A stretch of DNA of 19,173 nt from JALYUA01 sp038253555 (GTDB taxonomy: Bacteria; Acidobacteriota; Thermoanaerobaculia; UBA5066; Gp7-AA6), in NCBI GenBank assembly GCA_038253555.1, contig JBBSGZ010000075.1:1-19173 (forward strand), written 5' to 3'. Below, piece after piece: positions 1 through 8,722 of this stretch. The translations under genes and the position numbers were made by a program. Numbering within the stretch: position 1 is the stretch's first letter; each line of letters begins with the position of its first letter. Below the pieces are notes generated by a model, which worked only from the letters and a program-made list of their open reading frames with translations, ran no database searches and was not told where the DNA came from.

Positions 1-46
1 TCGCCCCGGGCTCGGGGAGAGGGTTGGAGTGAGGGGACCCCGCAGG
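1..46. repeat. Palindromic intergenic repeat, copy 1 (cut by window edge)
   Basis: This stretch matches positions 349-397 almost base for base, from the CTCGGGGAGAGGG core through to a shared GCAGG end. The left arm of the palindrome is only partly inside the window. It belongs to a family of short dispersed intergenic palindromes of the CCCTCTCCCC-loop-GGGGAGAGGG kind seen in many GC-rich genomes. No coding potential is evident. Confidence 0.6.
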
Positions 47-102
47 TAGGCGGTGGGCGGAGCCATTGGCGCCGTCAGGGGATCTGCGTGTCTCGCTGGA
101 CG

Positions 103-133
103 ATTAAAATGAAGGAGGCGGATTCTCCCCTTC
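103..133 (-). terminator. Rho-independent terminator of tRNA-Ser
   Basis: Read on the minus strand, GAAGGGG (127-133) pairs with CTCCTTC (111-117) across a 9-base loop. The stem is 7 bp with one G-T wobble. It is followed directly by ATTTTAAT (103-110). It lies about 33 bases beyond the 3' CCA end of the tRNA, where transcription of a single tRNA unit should stop. The T tract is short, so this is a likely but not certain terminator. Confidence 0.5.
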
Positions 134-165
134 GGGTGTAGCCGTCTTGGGATCCGGGCGAGGTA

Positions 166-258
166 TGGCGGAGAGGACGGGATTCGAACCCGTGGTAGGG
201 GTATTAACCCTACGGCGGTTTAGCAAACCGCTGGTTTCAGCCACTCACCCACCTCTCC
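166..258 (-). tRNA. tRNA-Ser(GCU)
   Basis: Read on the minus strand, a 7-bp acceptor stem GGAGAGG (252-258) pairs with CCTCTCC (170-176), followed by discriminator G and an encoded CCA (166-168). The anticodon arm has a 5-bp GCGGT/ACCGC stem around loop TTGCTAA, so the anticodon is GCU, which decodes the serine codons AGC and AGU. The T arm has the standard GGTTCGAATCC loop. A long variable arm with its own stem marks a class II tRNA, as expected for serine. It is a single-gene unit with its own promoter and terminator, and lies close to serS, whose product charges it. Confidence 0.95.
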
Positions 259-278
259 GGTGCGCTCGCGAGCCGCTC

Positions 279-306
279 AGTGTATGAGATCGGTGAGTGA
301 GTTCAA
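279..306 (-). promoter_or_regulatory. Sigma-70-type promoter for tRNA-Ser
   Basis: On the minus strand there is a -35 box TTGAAC (301-306), a 16-base spacer and a -10 box TACACT (279-284). The start point would fall near 272, about 14 bases upstream of the mature tRNA 5' end. Both boxes match four or five of six consensus positions, and the placement fits a tRNA gene. Confidence 0.5.
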
Positions 307-308
307 AC

Positions 309-337
309 CAGCGGTTCGGCGCTGCGCGCCGCCGCTG
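309..337. repeat. GC-rich hairpin between tRNA-Ser and methyltransferase
   Basis: CAGCGG (309-314) pairs with CCGCTG (332-337), and CGGCGC (317-322) pairs with GCGCCG (326-331). Together they form a 12-bp hairpin with a 2-base bulge and a 3-base loop. It lies just upstream of the tRNA promoter and beyond the methyltransferase gene on the minus strand. It could help end minus-strand transcription, but no T tract follows. Confidence 0.4.
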
Positions 338-348
338 GGGAAGGCACT

Positions 349-397
349 CCCTCTCCCCGCGCTCGGGGAGAGGGTTTGGGGTGAGGGGGCCCGCAGG
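349..397. repeat. Palindromic intergenic repeat, copy 2
   Basis: CCCTCTCCCC (349-358) and GGGGAGAGGG (365-374) form a perfect 10-bp stem with a 6-base loop. A G-rich tail follows to GCAGG at 397. The second half is nearly identical to positions 8-46, in the same orientation on the other side of the tRNA gene. The core CCCCGCGCTCGGGGAG recurs exactly at 9725-9740 region. The hairpin lies downstream of the methyltransferase and may act as its transcription stop. Confidence 0.7.
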
Positions 398-466
398 CAG
401 TTAGTGCTTCTCTGCCGTCGGGCTGATCAAGCCGGATTCGCGGCGCGGCTCTTCGAAGCGATCCCT

Positions 467-1225
467 TCAGCGCTCCTGATTTGGCGAGCGGCGGAACGAG
501 CCGATCATCGAAACTCCCCACGGCAGCGTGAGTCTCCGCATCAGAACCGCTTCGAGCCGCAGAACGGCCGTCAGGAGCACGTTCACGATCCGCGGCGCCA
601 TGGGCATGATCCGTTGAGGGTGCGCGCTCTCGAGCCCGACGATCCAGCGGTGCGCCAGGAGGGCCGGCGCGAGAAGCGGGAACAGCAGGAAATTCATGTG
701 CGAGAACCTGACCGTCTCGAATCCCGCTCCTTCGAGCCGCGCCCGCAGCGGGCGAAGGTAGTACCGGCGGTGGTGCTGGTTCGCGACGTCGTGCATGCTC
801 CAGAGCCACGGGAACGAGGACGTCAGCAGGACGAGAAGCCCGCCGGGGCGCACCAACCTGTGCATCTCATGGATGAATCCGTCATCGTCTTCGAGGTGCT
901 CGATCAGCCCGATCGCGGTCACCACGTCAAACGACGCGTCGGGAAACGGGATCTCTCGCGCGTCGGCAAGCGCCACGCACTTCAATCCCCGACGGGCGCA
1001 GAACCGCAGGGCCTCGGGCGAGAAGTCGACGCCCCGGATGCTGTCCGAACGCCCCTTGAGCTCGTCGATCAGCGCGCCGGTTCCGCAGCCAACGTCGAGC
1101 ACTCGTCCGAGTCGCCCCGGGGCGCCGCTCGCAGCGAGGAGATGGCGGACCATCGCGCGAACGCCGGCGAACCACCAGTAGCCCTGCTCCAGCTCGTAGT
1201 TGCGCTGGTACTCCGCTGTCTCCAC
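467..1225 (-). CDS. Class I SAM-dependent methyltransferase
   Basis: The 252-residue product has the Rossmann-type Methyltransf_11/25 fold. Motif I, VLDVGCGTG, is at residues 42-50. An acidic residue after strand 2 (GVDFSP, 65-70) should bind the SAM ribose. Motif FDVVTAIGLIEHLEDD is near 99-114 and RPGGLLVLLTS near 126-135. The C-terminal third has a hydrophobic stretch (about 177-197) that may pack on the membrane. The start is GTG, 17 bases after the serS stop on the same strand, so the two are probably co-transcribed. The Shine-Dalgarno site is weak. Neighbouring glycosyltransferases suggest a sugar, lipid-linked or small-molecule acceptor, but the substrate cannot be read from the sequence. 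The family is sure and the role is not. Confidence 0.85.
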   Translation of the reverse strand: METAEYQRNYELEQGYWWFAGVRAMVRHLLAASGAPGRLGRVLDVGCGTGALIDELKGRSDSIRGVDFSPEALRFCARRGLKCVALADAREIPFPDASFDVVTAIGLIEHLEDDDGFIHEMHRLVRPGGLLVLLTSSFPWLWSMHDVANQHHRRYYLRPLRARLEGAGFETVRFSHMNFLLFPLLAPALLAHRWIVGLESAHPQRIMPMAPRIVNVLLTAVLRLEAVLMRRLTLPWGVSMIGSFRRSPNQER

Positions 1226-1242
1226 CGCTGGCAGGCCGCCTG

Positions 1243-2494
<1,252 letters not shown>

Positions 2495-2496
<2 letters not shown>

Positions 2497-3532
2497 GATC
2501 GACGCCGGTTTACATCGCGCCGCTGTCCGAGTCAACCGTTTGAGCCCTCCCTTCCAGCTCCCCGAGGTCGCTTGTGTCGTCGTGAATCGCGACGGAGGCG
2601 ACTCGCTTTTTGCGGCCCTCCGTTCCCTCGAAGCCCAGACGGAAATCGATCTTTCGATCGTCGTCATCGACAACGCTTCGAGCCCGGCAGAGCGGGAGAG
2701 ACTCGCCCGCGAGACGCCCGCCGTGCGGGTGATCGCTTTTTCCCGCAACCTCGGCTTCGCGGGAGCGGCGAACGAGGGCATCGCGCGGACGCGCGCGCCC
2801 TTCATTCTTCTTTTGAACAATGACGCCACCCTGGCCACCGATTACGTCGCGAGGCTGGCGGCGCGGCTGGCCCTCGATGACCGCCTCGCCGCCGTGCAGG
2901 GGCTGGTTCTCACGGCGGACGCGAAGCGCATCGATTCCGCGGGCCTCGACTGGAACTCCCGCCGCGAGGCCGTGCCCTTCCTCGGCGGCGGCGATCCCGC
3001 TTCCGTATCCGACGGCGCCTTCGAAGTGAGCGGCGTTTCGGCGACCGCCGCGCTCTACCGGAGAGACGCTCTCGAGGACGTGGCGGGGCCGGCCGAGGTC
3101 TTCGAGCCGTCGTTTTTCGCCTACTACGAGGACGTCGACCTTTCGCTGCGGCTGGTCCGCGCGGGATGGCGGTTTGCGTGCGAGCCGGCGGCGATCGCCC
3201 GGCACGAAGGCTCGCGCACCGGGTCGCGCACCCCCTGGAAACGCGCGATCTGGGTGGCGAGAAACCGGTGGCGGACCCTGTTCCGGAACTTCGAGCCCGG
3301 CCTTCTACGCCGCGAGGCACCGCGCCTTCTCCGTGCAGACCTTGCCCACGCGCGCGCGCTCGGTTGGCGCGCGCCGCTTCTTCTCCTTTCCGTCTGGGCC
3401 CCGCTCGCGTTCGCTTCGCGCGCGAATCCGGCCTCTGCGGGCGGAGCGCGCCGGCTGGCAGACTGGCCGCGCACGGGAACCGCCTCGGGCGGCCCGCAGG
3501 GGCCTGCCGGCCGAAACCGACTCGCCGGGTGA
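2495..3532 (+). CDS. Family 2 glycosyltransferase, first of three
   Basis: The product is a cytoplasmic or membrane-associated GT-A sugar transferase, 345 residues from the ATG at 2495. It shows the GT2 signature in order: CVVVNRDGG (27-35), VVIDNAS (56-62), SRNLGFAGAANEG (83-95), the metal-binding LLNNDA (106-111), and FAYYEDVDLSLRLVRAGW (208-225) with the likely catalytic acidic pair. This resembles the rhamnosyltransferase/WcaA-like subgroup of O-antigen and exopolysaccharide loci. The ATG shares its CATG with the serS start on the other strand and has no Shine-Dalgarno site. A TTG at 2540 (MSPPFQLPEVACVVV) is an equally possible start and would leave the serS promoter outside the gene. 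The C-terminus (about 310-345) is low complexity. The sugar donor is unknown. Confidence 0.88.
2507..2535 (-). promoter_or_regulatory. Probable serS promoter
   Basis: On the minus strand there is a -35 box TTGACT (2530-2535), exactly 17 bases, then TAAACC (2507-2512) as a weak -10. The predicted start point near 2500 would leave only about five bases before the serS ATG. The strong -35 and ideal spacing support it; the -10 matches only three of six positions. Confidence 0.38.
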
Positions 3533-4587
3533 GCGCTCGCCCGCCTGCCGCGCCGCTTCCTTCCGCGGCCGGTGCCACCAGGATCCGAACCATCGCCGCC
3601 GTCCTCGTCTCCTGGCGCGACGCGGACGATCTCGAAGAGGCCGTTCGCTCTCTCGCCGCGTGCCGGGCCGGGTCGGCCCGGCGCGACCTGAACGTTCTCG
3701 TGATCGCGGTCGGCAACGGGAAGGAGTCGATCCGGGAGGAACGAATCCGGGCCCTGTGGCCGGACGCGGTCGTTCTGGTGAACTCCGAGAATCGGGGACT
3801 CGGCCCCGCCGCAAATCAGGGAGCGGCCGCGGCGAAGGACGCGGACGTCCTGCTCTTCCTGAATCCGGACACGCGCGGGGACGGAGATCCTTTCGCCGCG
3901 CTCGCGCAGGGTTTCGAGGAGCACCCCGAGGCTGCGGCCCTCGCGCCGCGGCTGCTGGACACGGAGCCGGAGGAGCCGCCCGTGGGTCGCCGCCCGCTCG
4001 CGCCGCCCGGAAACGAGGATCAGTTCACGTTTCAACTTCGGCGGCTGCCCCGGCTCGCGTCGGACGCGCGCGAACTTCTGCTCGGCGAGCACCTGCGTCC
4101 GGACGGGGCGCGCCGACGCTACGCCCGCTACGCGGACGAAAATCGCGAGCGTCCGTTCGCCGTGGAGCAGGCCGCGGCCGCCGCGCTCGCCGTGCGGCGT
4201 AGTGCGTTTGATTCGGTGGGCGGATTTGACGAGTCCTTCGTGCCCGCCTGGTTCGAGGACGTGGACCTCTGCGCGCGGCTCGCCGCGGAGGGCTCCATCC
4301 TCTACTGGCCCGCGGCGCGGTTTCGTCACGCCGGTGGGGTCTCCTCCGCCCGCCTCGGTTACGAGCGCTTTCTTCCGATCCTGTACCGCAACTCGCTCCG
4401 GTACCGGCGAAAACACTACTCGCGGCCGGCCCGAGCGGCATATCGCGCCCTCCTCGTCGTCGGAATGATGCTTCGATTGGCCGCGCTTCCCCTTCGCCGC
4501 CAGGTGCCGCGCTCGAAAGCGGGAGCCGCGCGCGCCTATGCGGCGGTCTTGATGCTGGCCTTCGGTCTCCGGCGGGGGAGTCGTTGA
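3529..4587 (+). CDS. Family 2 glycosyltransferase, second of three
   Basis: The 352-residue product is read from GTG at 3529, which overlaps the TGA of the previous gene as GTGA. This 4-base overlap points to translational coupling, and the frame upstream of it is only a shadow. GT-A features are TIAAVLVSWRD (21-31), NRGLGPAANQG (88-98), FLNPDTR as the metal-binding segment (110-116) and VPAWFEDVDLCARLAAEG (238-255). The usual VDNAS element after the second strand is replaced by IAVGNGK (59-65), so nucleotide contacts may differ from its neighbours. A basic hydrophobic C-terminal stretch (about 303-324) could bind the membrane. It probably adds one sugar to a lipid-linked glycan; donor and linkage are unknown. 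Confidence 0.87.
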   Translation: MSARPPAAPLPSAAGATRIRTIAAVLVSWRDADDLEEAVRSLAACRAGSARRDLNVLVIAVGNGKESIREERIRALWPDAVVLVNSENRGLGPAANQGAAAAKDADVLLFLNPDTRGDGDPFAALAQGFEEHPEAAALAPRLLDTEPEEPPVGRRPLAPPGNEDQFTFQLRRLPRLASDARELLLGEHLRPDGARRRYARYADENRERPFAVEQAAAAALAVRRSAFDSVGGFDESFVPAWFEDVDLCARLAAEGSILYWPAARFRHAGGVSSARLGYERFLPILYRNSLRYRRKHYSRPARAAYRALLVVGMMLRLAALPLRRQVPRSKAGAARAYAAVLMLAFGLRRGSR

Positions 4588-5546
4588 ACGACGTCGCCAT
4601 CCTCGTCGTCTCGTACAACGACGCCGCGGATCTCCCGATCTCGCTCGGGTCCGCCCTCGCGCAGCAGGGTGTCTCGGCCGAAGTGCTTCTCGTCGACAAC
4701 GCCTCGCGCGACGCTTCCCGGGACGAGGCGAAGCGCCTGGGGGTCCGCGTGGTGGCGCTCCCGGAAAACGTGGGGTTCGCGGCGGCGATGAACGCCGGAA
4801 TCGACGCGACGAAGAGCCGGTACGTGCTCGCGCTCAACCCGGATTGCCGGCTGGAGCCGGATTTCGCCGCGGTTCTCGTGGAGCGGCTGGACGGACGGCC
4901 CGACGCCGGATCTGCTTCGGGGCGGCTGTTACGAGGCGGCGGCCTCGCGCTCCTGCCGACGGGGGAGCTCGACTCGGCCGGGATCCTCTTCACGGCGTCG
5001 GGCCGACACTTCGACCGCGGCGCCGGAGAGCCTGCGGCCGGGCGGTACGGACGGGAGGAGCAGATCACCGGCGCGAGCGGCGCCGCGGCCCTGTACCGCC
5101 GGGACGCGCTCGCGGGCGCCCGCATCTCCACGGGATACTTCGACGCCGACTTTTTTCTTTATCGCGAGGACGCGGACCTCGCGTGGCGGCTGCGCAACCT
5201 GGGCTGGACCTGTCTCTACGTCCCCGCCGCGGTGGCGTACCACCGGCGCCGCAACCTTCCCGAGCGGCGGCGCCAGATGACCGCGGCCGCCAACTTCCAC
5301 TCGGTCAAGAACCGATTTCTGCTGCGTATCAACAACCAGTCGGTCGGCGCGGCCGCGCGCACACTCCTCCCCACGCTGGCGCGCGACCTGATCGTCCTCG
5401 GCGCGTGCCTGACCGTCGAGCGCACGTCGCTGCCGGCGTTCCCGTGGCTCTGGAAAAATCGCCGGCGCCTGTGGGCCAAGCGCCGCGAGATCCTGGCGCT
5501 GCGCCGGGCCGCGCCGGGTTCCCGCCGCCCCGTGACCGGCTGCTGA
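4584..5546 (+). CDS. Family 2 glycosyltransferase, third of three
   Basis: The 320-residue product starts at TTG 4584, overlapping the preceding TGA as TTGA, with a GGGGGAG ribosome-binding site just upstream. It has a clean GT2 domain: VAILVVSYND (4-13), VLLVDNASRD (34-43), PENVGFAAAMNAGID (60-74), ALNPDCRLEPDF (83-94), and FFLYREDADLAWRLRNLGW (190-208) with the catalytic acidic pair. The C-terminal third is basic with a hydrophobic stretch (about 261-277) that may lie on the membrane. Of the three tandem GT2 enzymes this one keeps the most canonical motifs. It is probably part of the same repeat-unit assembly; the sugar cannot be inferred. Confidence 0.9.
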   Translation: MNDVAILVVSYNDAADLPISLGSALAQQGVSAEVLLVDNASRDASRDEAKRLGVRVVALPENVGFAAAMNAGIDATKSRYVLALNPDCRLEPDFAAVLVERLDGRPDAGSASGRLLRGGGLALLPTGELDSAGILFTASGRHFDRGAGEPAAGRYGREEQITGASGAAALYRRDALAGARISTGYFDADFFLYREDADLAWRLRNLGWTCLYVPAAVAYHRRRNLPERRRQMTAAANFHSVKNRFLLRINNQSVGAAARTLLPTLARDLIVLGACLTVERTSLPAFPWLWKNRRRLWAKRREILALRRAAPGSRRPVTGC

Positions 5547-5580
5547 CGGTCTCGCCGCCGAGAGCTGATAGGTTCTGCCG

Positions 5581-6684
5581 ATGCGCCTCGCCATCCTCGG
5601 CACCCGGGGGATTCCCGCCCGGTACGGAGGATTCGAAACCCTCGCCGAGGAGCTCTCCGCCCGTCTCGCCGCGAGGGGACACGACGTGACGGTGTACACG
5701 CGGACGCGCTACGCGTCTCCGGGGGTCGAAAGCTGGCGCGGAGCGCGCGTGCGCGTGCTCCCGACGATCCCGACGAAGTACCTGGACACCGTCGTGCATG
5801 GGGCTCTCTCCGCGGTCGACGCGGCGCTCGAGCGCTACGACGGGGTTCTCGTCTGCAACGCAATCAACGCGGCTTCGTCGTTCCTCCCGCGTCTCTCGGG
5901 CAACACGCGGGTGGTCTTGAACGTGGACGGGCTCGAACGCAACCGGCGGAAGTGGAGCTTCGCGGGACGGGCCGCGTACCTGGTGTCGGAGCGCCTGTCC
6001 ACGATCCTCCCCGACGTCGTCGTATCGGACGCGCGCGTCATCGAGAAGTACTACCGGGAACGCTACGGCCTGCCGACCGTCTTCATTCCCTACGGCGGCG
6101 ATCTGCCGGCGCCGGCCGGCGTTGCCACTCTCGAGGCGCTCGGGTTGCGCCCGGAGGGATACGTGCTCTACGTGTCGCGGCTCGAGCCCGAGAACAACGC
6201 GCTCGCCGTGGTCGAGGCATATCGAAAGGTCGCCGGGACCTTTCCTCTGGTCGTCGTGGGAGATGCGCCGTATGCGCGCGCCTACATCGATCGCGTGCGC
6301 GCGGCCGCCGACCCGCGAGTCCTCTTCCCCGGCGGCATCTACGGAGAAGGGTATCGGGAGCTGCTCGCCCGCGCCGCGGTCTACGTTCAGGCGACCGAGG
6401 TCGGAGGAACACACCCCGCTCTGGTCGAAGCGCTCGGGTACGGCCGGGTGGTCTGCTACCACCAGTCGCCGGAAAACGAGGAAGTCGCGGCCGGCGCGGC
6501 GCTTCCTTTCGACGTCCGGCGGCCCGAAACCCTGACGGAACTCCTGACCCGCGTACTGGATGATCCGGCCGGTTTCTCCGTATGGAAAGAGCGGGCGAGA
6601 AAACGGACAGAAGAACGGTATCGTTGGGACGATGTCGCCAATCGCTACGAAGCCCTTCTTGAAGGCCGGACTCCCATCTCATAA
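5581..6684 (+). CDS. Family 4 glycosyltransferase with N-terminal DUF1972 domain
   Basis: The 367-residue product is a GT-B retaining glycosyltransferase. The N-terminal DUF1972 domain opens with LAILGTRGIPARYGGFET (3-20), the hallmark of this subfamily, which includes rhamnosyl- and other sugar transferases of capsule and O-antigen clusters. The C-terminal GT4 domain has YVLYVSRLEPENN (194-206) and the nucleotide-sugar-binding TEVGGTHPALVEALGYG (272-288), a variant of the acidic GT4 motif. The length is typical. It lies 34 bases after the third GT2 gene in the same orientation, so it is probably in the operon. The ATG has only a weak upstream AGG. The donor is unknown. Confidence 0.92.
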   Translation: MRLAILGTRGIPARYGGFETLAEELSARLAARGHDVTVYTRTRYASPGVESWRGARVRVLPTIPTKYLDTVVHGALSAVDAALERYDGVLVCNAINAASSFLPRLSGNTRVVLNVDGLERNRRKWSFAGRAAYLVSERLSTILPDVVVSDARVIEKYYRERYGLPTVFIPYGGDLPAPAGVATLEALGLRPEGYVLYVSRLEPENNALAVVEAYRKVAGTFPLVVVGDAPYARAYIDRVRAAADPRVLFPGGIYGEGYRELLARAAVYVQATEVGGTHPALVEALGYGRVVCYHQSPENEEVAAGAALPFDVRRPETLTELLTRVLDDPAGFSVWKERARKRTEERYRWDDVANRYEALLEGRTPIS

Positions 6685-6729
6685 CATCCCGGCCTTCCGA
6701 CGCGCCGGACGGCGAACAGGGACGAATCG

Positions 6730-8163
6730 ATGCTGAAACAGAAGGCCCGGGCGATCGCGCTCGGCGTGCTGGCCGGAGACCTGGCCCTGACTGCGCTCTC
6801 CCTCCCGGTCGCCTACGTGATCCGACACGTGGTGCTGACCTCGGTGTCCCCTTCTCTCTTTCCCAGGCCGCTGCACCCGTTTGACCGTTATCTGTTCCTG
6901 CTCGTCCTGATCCTTCCGTTCTGGGCCGTGATGCTTTCGGTTGCCGGCTTCTACCGCAGCCATCGGACCCTGCCGCTTGCCGAGGAAATCTGGGCGGCGA
7001 CGAAGGTGGCAATCGGCGGCACTGCGATGCTCGCCCTGATCGTGTACGGCCTGCGACTCGAATTCGTGAGCCGGTGGCTGCTCGTCGTTTTTGCCGCGGT
7101 GAACTTCGGGTTTCTCGCGACGGAAAAGGTCGCGCTCCGTCTCGTGTCACGCTGGGTCCGCGCCCGCGGGTTCAACTTTCGCACCGTGCTTCTCGTCGGC
7201 ACCGGCCAGAAGGCCGCGCAACTCGCCGATTTCCTGGAGGCGCATCCCCACTGGGGATTTCGCGTAATGGGCTATCTCGACGATGACAACGGCGGAGAGA
7301 TCCGCCGCGCCAACCGCTGGCCGTGCGCGGGCAAGATCACGGACCTCGAAAGCGTTCTTCTGCGTGAGGTCGTCGACGAGGTGGTGTTCGTGATCGAAAA
7401 GGGGAAGCTCGGCGCCTACGAAGAGGCGCTCCTGATCGCCGAGCGGCACGGAGTCCGGGCCCACGTGTCTCTCGACATCTTCCCGCACGTCCTGGCGCGG
7501 CCCGTCCTGGAAGAGCTCGACGGTGTGCCGCTCCTGTCCTTCACGACGACGCCGTCCAACCCGACCCATCTGGTGGTCAAGCGCGCCCTCGATCTCGCCG
7601 TCTCGCTGTGCCTCTTCCTCCTGACGCTCCCGATTCAGCTTCTCGCGATCGCGGCGATCAAGCTGACGTCGCACGGACCCGTCTTTTTCCGGCAGGTCCG
7701 CTGTGGATTGAACGGCCGGCATTTCACTCTCTTGAAGTTCCGCACCATGGACGCCGGGGCGGAGCAGCGCCTGACCGAGCTTTCGCACTTGAACGAGATG
7801 TCCGGGCCCGTCTTCAAAATGTCCCGGGATCCGCGATCCACCTTCGTCGGGCGTATCCTCCGACGCCTGTCGATCGACGAGCTTCCTCAGCTCTGGAACG
7901 TCATTCGAGGCGACATGAGCCTGGTCGGCCCTCGCCCACCGCTTCCGGAGGAGGTCTCGCACTACGAGCCCTGGCAGCGGCGGCGGCTCTCGATGAACCC
8001 GGGCCTGACCTGTCTCTGGCAGGTGTCGGGCCGCAACGAGGTGGACTTCGACCGCTGGATGGCCCTCGACTTGAAGTACATCGACACCTGGTCCCCGATG
8101 CTGGATCTCAAAATCCTGCTGAAAACGGTGCCCGCCGTTTTGAGCGGGCGCGGGGCTCGATAG
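6730..8163 (+). CDS. Polyprenyl-phosphate sugar-1-phosphate transferase (WbaP/WcaJ/EpsL type)
   Basis: The enzyme transfers a sugar-1-phosphate from a nucleotide sugar to undecaprenyl phosphate at the inner membrane, the first step of lipid-linked exopolysaccharide or O-antigen synthesis. The 477-residue product has about four N-terminal membrane helices (within 8-130). A CoA_binding_3-type Rossmann domain follows with LLVGTGQKAAQLADFL (154-169). Next comes the membrane re-entrant helix and catalytic domain (about 281-477): VKRALDLA, KFRTMDAGAE (336-345), RILRRLSIDELPQLWNVIRG (375-394), DMSLVGPRPP (395-404) and PGLTCLWQVSGR (424-435). An AGGGA site lies 7 bases before the ATG. It is last in the operon. 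WcaJ-like enzymes use glucose-1-P and WbaP uses galactose-1-P; which applies here is open. Confidence 0.95.
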   Translation: MLKQKARAIALGVLAGDLALTALSLPVAYVIRHVVLTSVSPSLFPRPLHPFDRYLFLLVLILPFWAVMLSVAGFYRSHRTLPLAEEIWAATKVAIGGTAMLALIVYGLRLEFVSRWLLVVFAAVNFGFLATEKVALRLVSRWVRARGFNFRTVLLVGTGQKAAQLADFLEAHPHWGFRVMGYLDDDNGGEIRRANRWPCAGKITDLESVLLREVVDEVVFVIEKGKLGAYEEALLIAERHGVRAHVSLDIFPHVLARPVLEELDGVPLLSFTTTPSNPTHLVVKRALDLAVSLCLFLLTLPIQLLAIAAIKLTSHGPVFFRQVRCGLNGRHFTLLKFRTMDAGAEQRLTELSHLNEMSGPVFKMSRDPRSTFVGRILRRLSIDELPQLWNVIRGDMSLVGPRPPLPEEVSHYEPWQRRRLSMNPGLTCLWQVSGRNEVDFDRWMALDLKYIDTWSPMLDLKILLKTVPAVLSGRGAR

Positions 8164-8271
8164 GCCCGAGGTCCGAAACTCGAGGCCTCCCGATGGAAGA
8201 AACCCGGTGGGGACCGGACGGACCCGTGACCGGATCGCTTTCGTGAATCAGCGCGGGGAAAACAGATCCGG

Positions 8272-8297
8272 GCGCTCTCGCTGAAAGCTGAAAGCGC
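8272..8297. terminator. Possible hairpin terminator between converging genes
   Basis: GCGCTCTC (8272-8279) pairs with GAAAGCGC (8290-8297) with one mismatch and a 10-base loop. It sits in the 145-base gap where the polysaccharide operon meets the hfq-like gene head-on. No T tract follows on either side, so this is a weak candidate. The rest of the gap shows nothing else recognisable. Confidence 0.25.
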
Positions 8298-8308
8298 GGA
8301 GCCGACCG

Positions 8309-8677
8309 CTACCGGTTCCCGCTTCCCCGCGGCGTCTCGGCTTCGCTCTCCTTGAAGAGATATTTGATCGAAGCCTTCGGGATGAGCAGGTTCGGCCCGC
8401 GCTCCCGGTTCACCTTCAGGCAGTGCTTGTCGTACCACTCGATCCAGCCATGAATCTGCTCGCCGTCCGTCAGGACCACCACCATCGGGGTCTTGGCGGC
8501 CATCTGCTTCAGGTAGTAATAGCTCTCGGCATTCGTCTGCTCGGCGGGCGTCTGCTTGCGCTGGGCGAAGGTGCGGGTCGGGTATCGCTCCGAGAGCTCG
8601 GAGAGGTTCGGGCGGATGAGCTTGCGGTTTCCGGGGGCCTCGTCGGAGGCGCCCCCCGCGGGAATTCCTTTCGGCAC
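8309..8677 (-). CDS. hfq: Hfq-like (Sm/LSm) RNA chaperone with N-terminal extension
   Basis: Hfq forms ring hexamers that bind small RNAs and A-rich mRNA tails. From the GTG at 8675 the product is 122 residues. An Sm domain is recognisable in the second half: ESYYYLKQMAAKTPMVVVL, then TDGEQIHGWIEWYDKHCLKV (Sm1), then NLLIPKASIKYLF (Sm2). This aligns without gaps to the E. coli Hfq core. About 48 residues of basic, Ser/Pro-rich sequence precede the domain and a short acidic tail follows. The E. coli Sm2 residues YKHAIS correspond to IPKASI, and Glu stands at the Gln8 position. An AGGAGG lies 15 bases before the GTG; a TTG at 8699 overlapping that site would add 8 residues. It follows ricT on the same strand, 45 bases on, probably co-transcribed. 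Confidence 0.75.
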   Translation of the reverse strand: MPKGIPAGGASDEAPGNRKLIRPNLSELSERYPTRTFAQRKQTPAEQTNAESYYYLKQMAAKTPMVVVLTDGEQIHGWIEWYDKHCLKVNRERGPNLLIPKASIKYLFKESEAETPRGSGNR

Positions 8678-8722
8678 GGTGTCTCTTTCGAGCCTCCTCA
8701 AAGGCGGGGCTGCGTTGAGTCC

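Noticed and set aside
2497..2838. Upstream extension of the serS frame by 114 residues
   Set aside because: The extension is basic low-complexity sequence antisense to the GT2 gene; family length and the N-terminal arm fit the ATG at 2496.
3124..4416. Long minus-strand open frame of 430 residues
   Set aside because: It is antisense to two well-supported glycosyltransferases, is rich in Arg, Gly and Pro and shows no domain; a GC-rich shadow.
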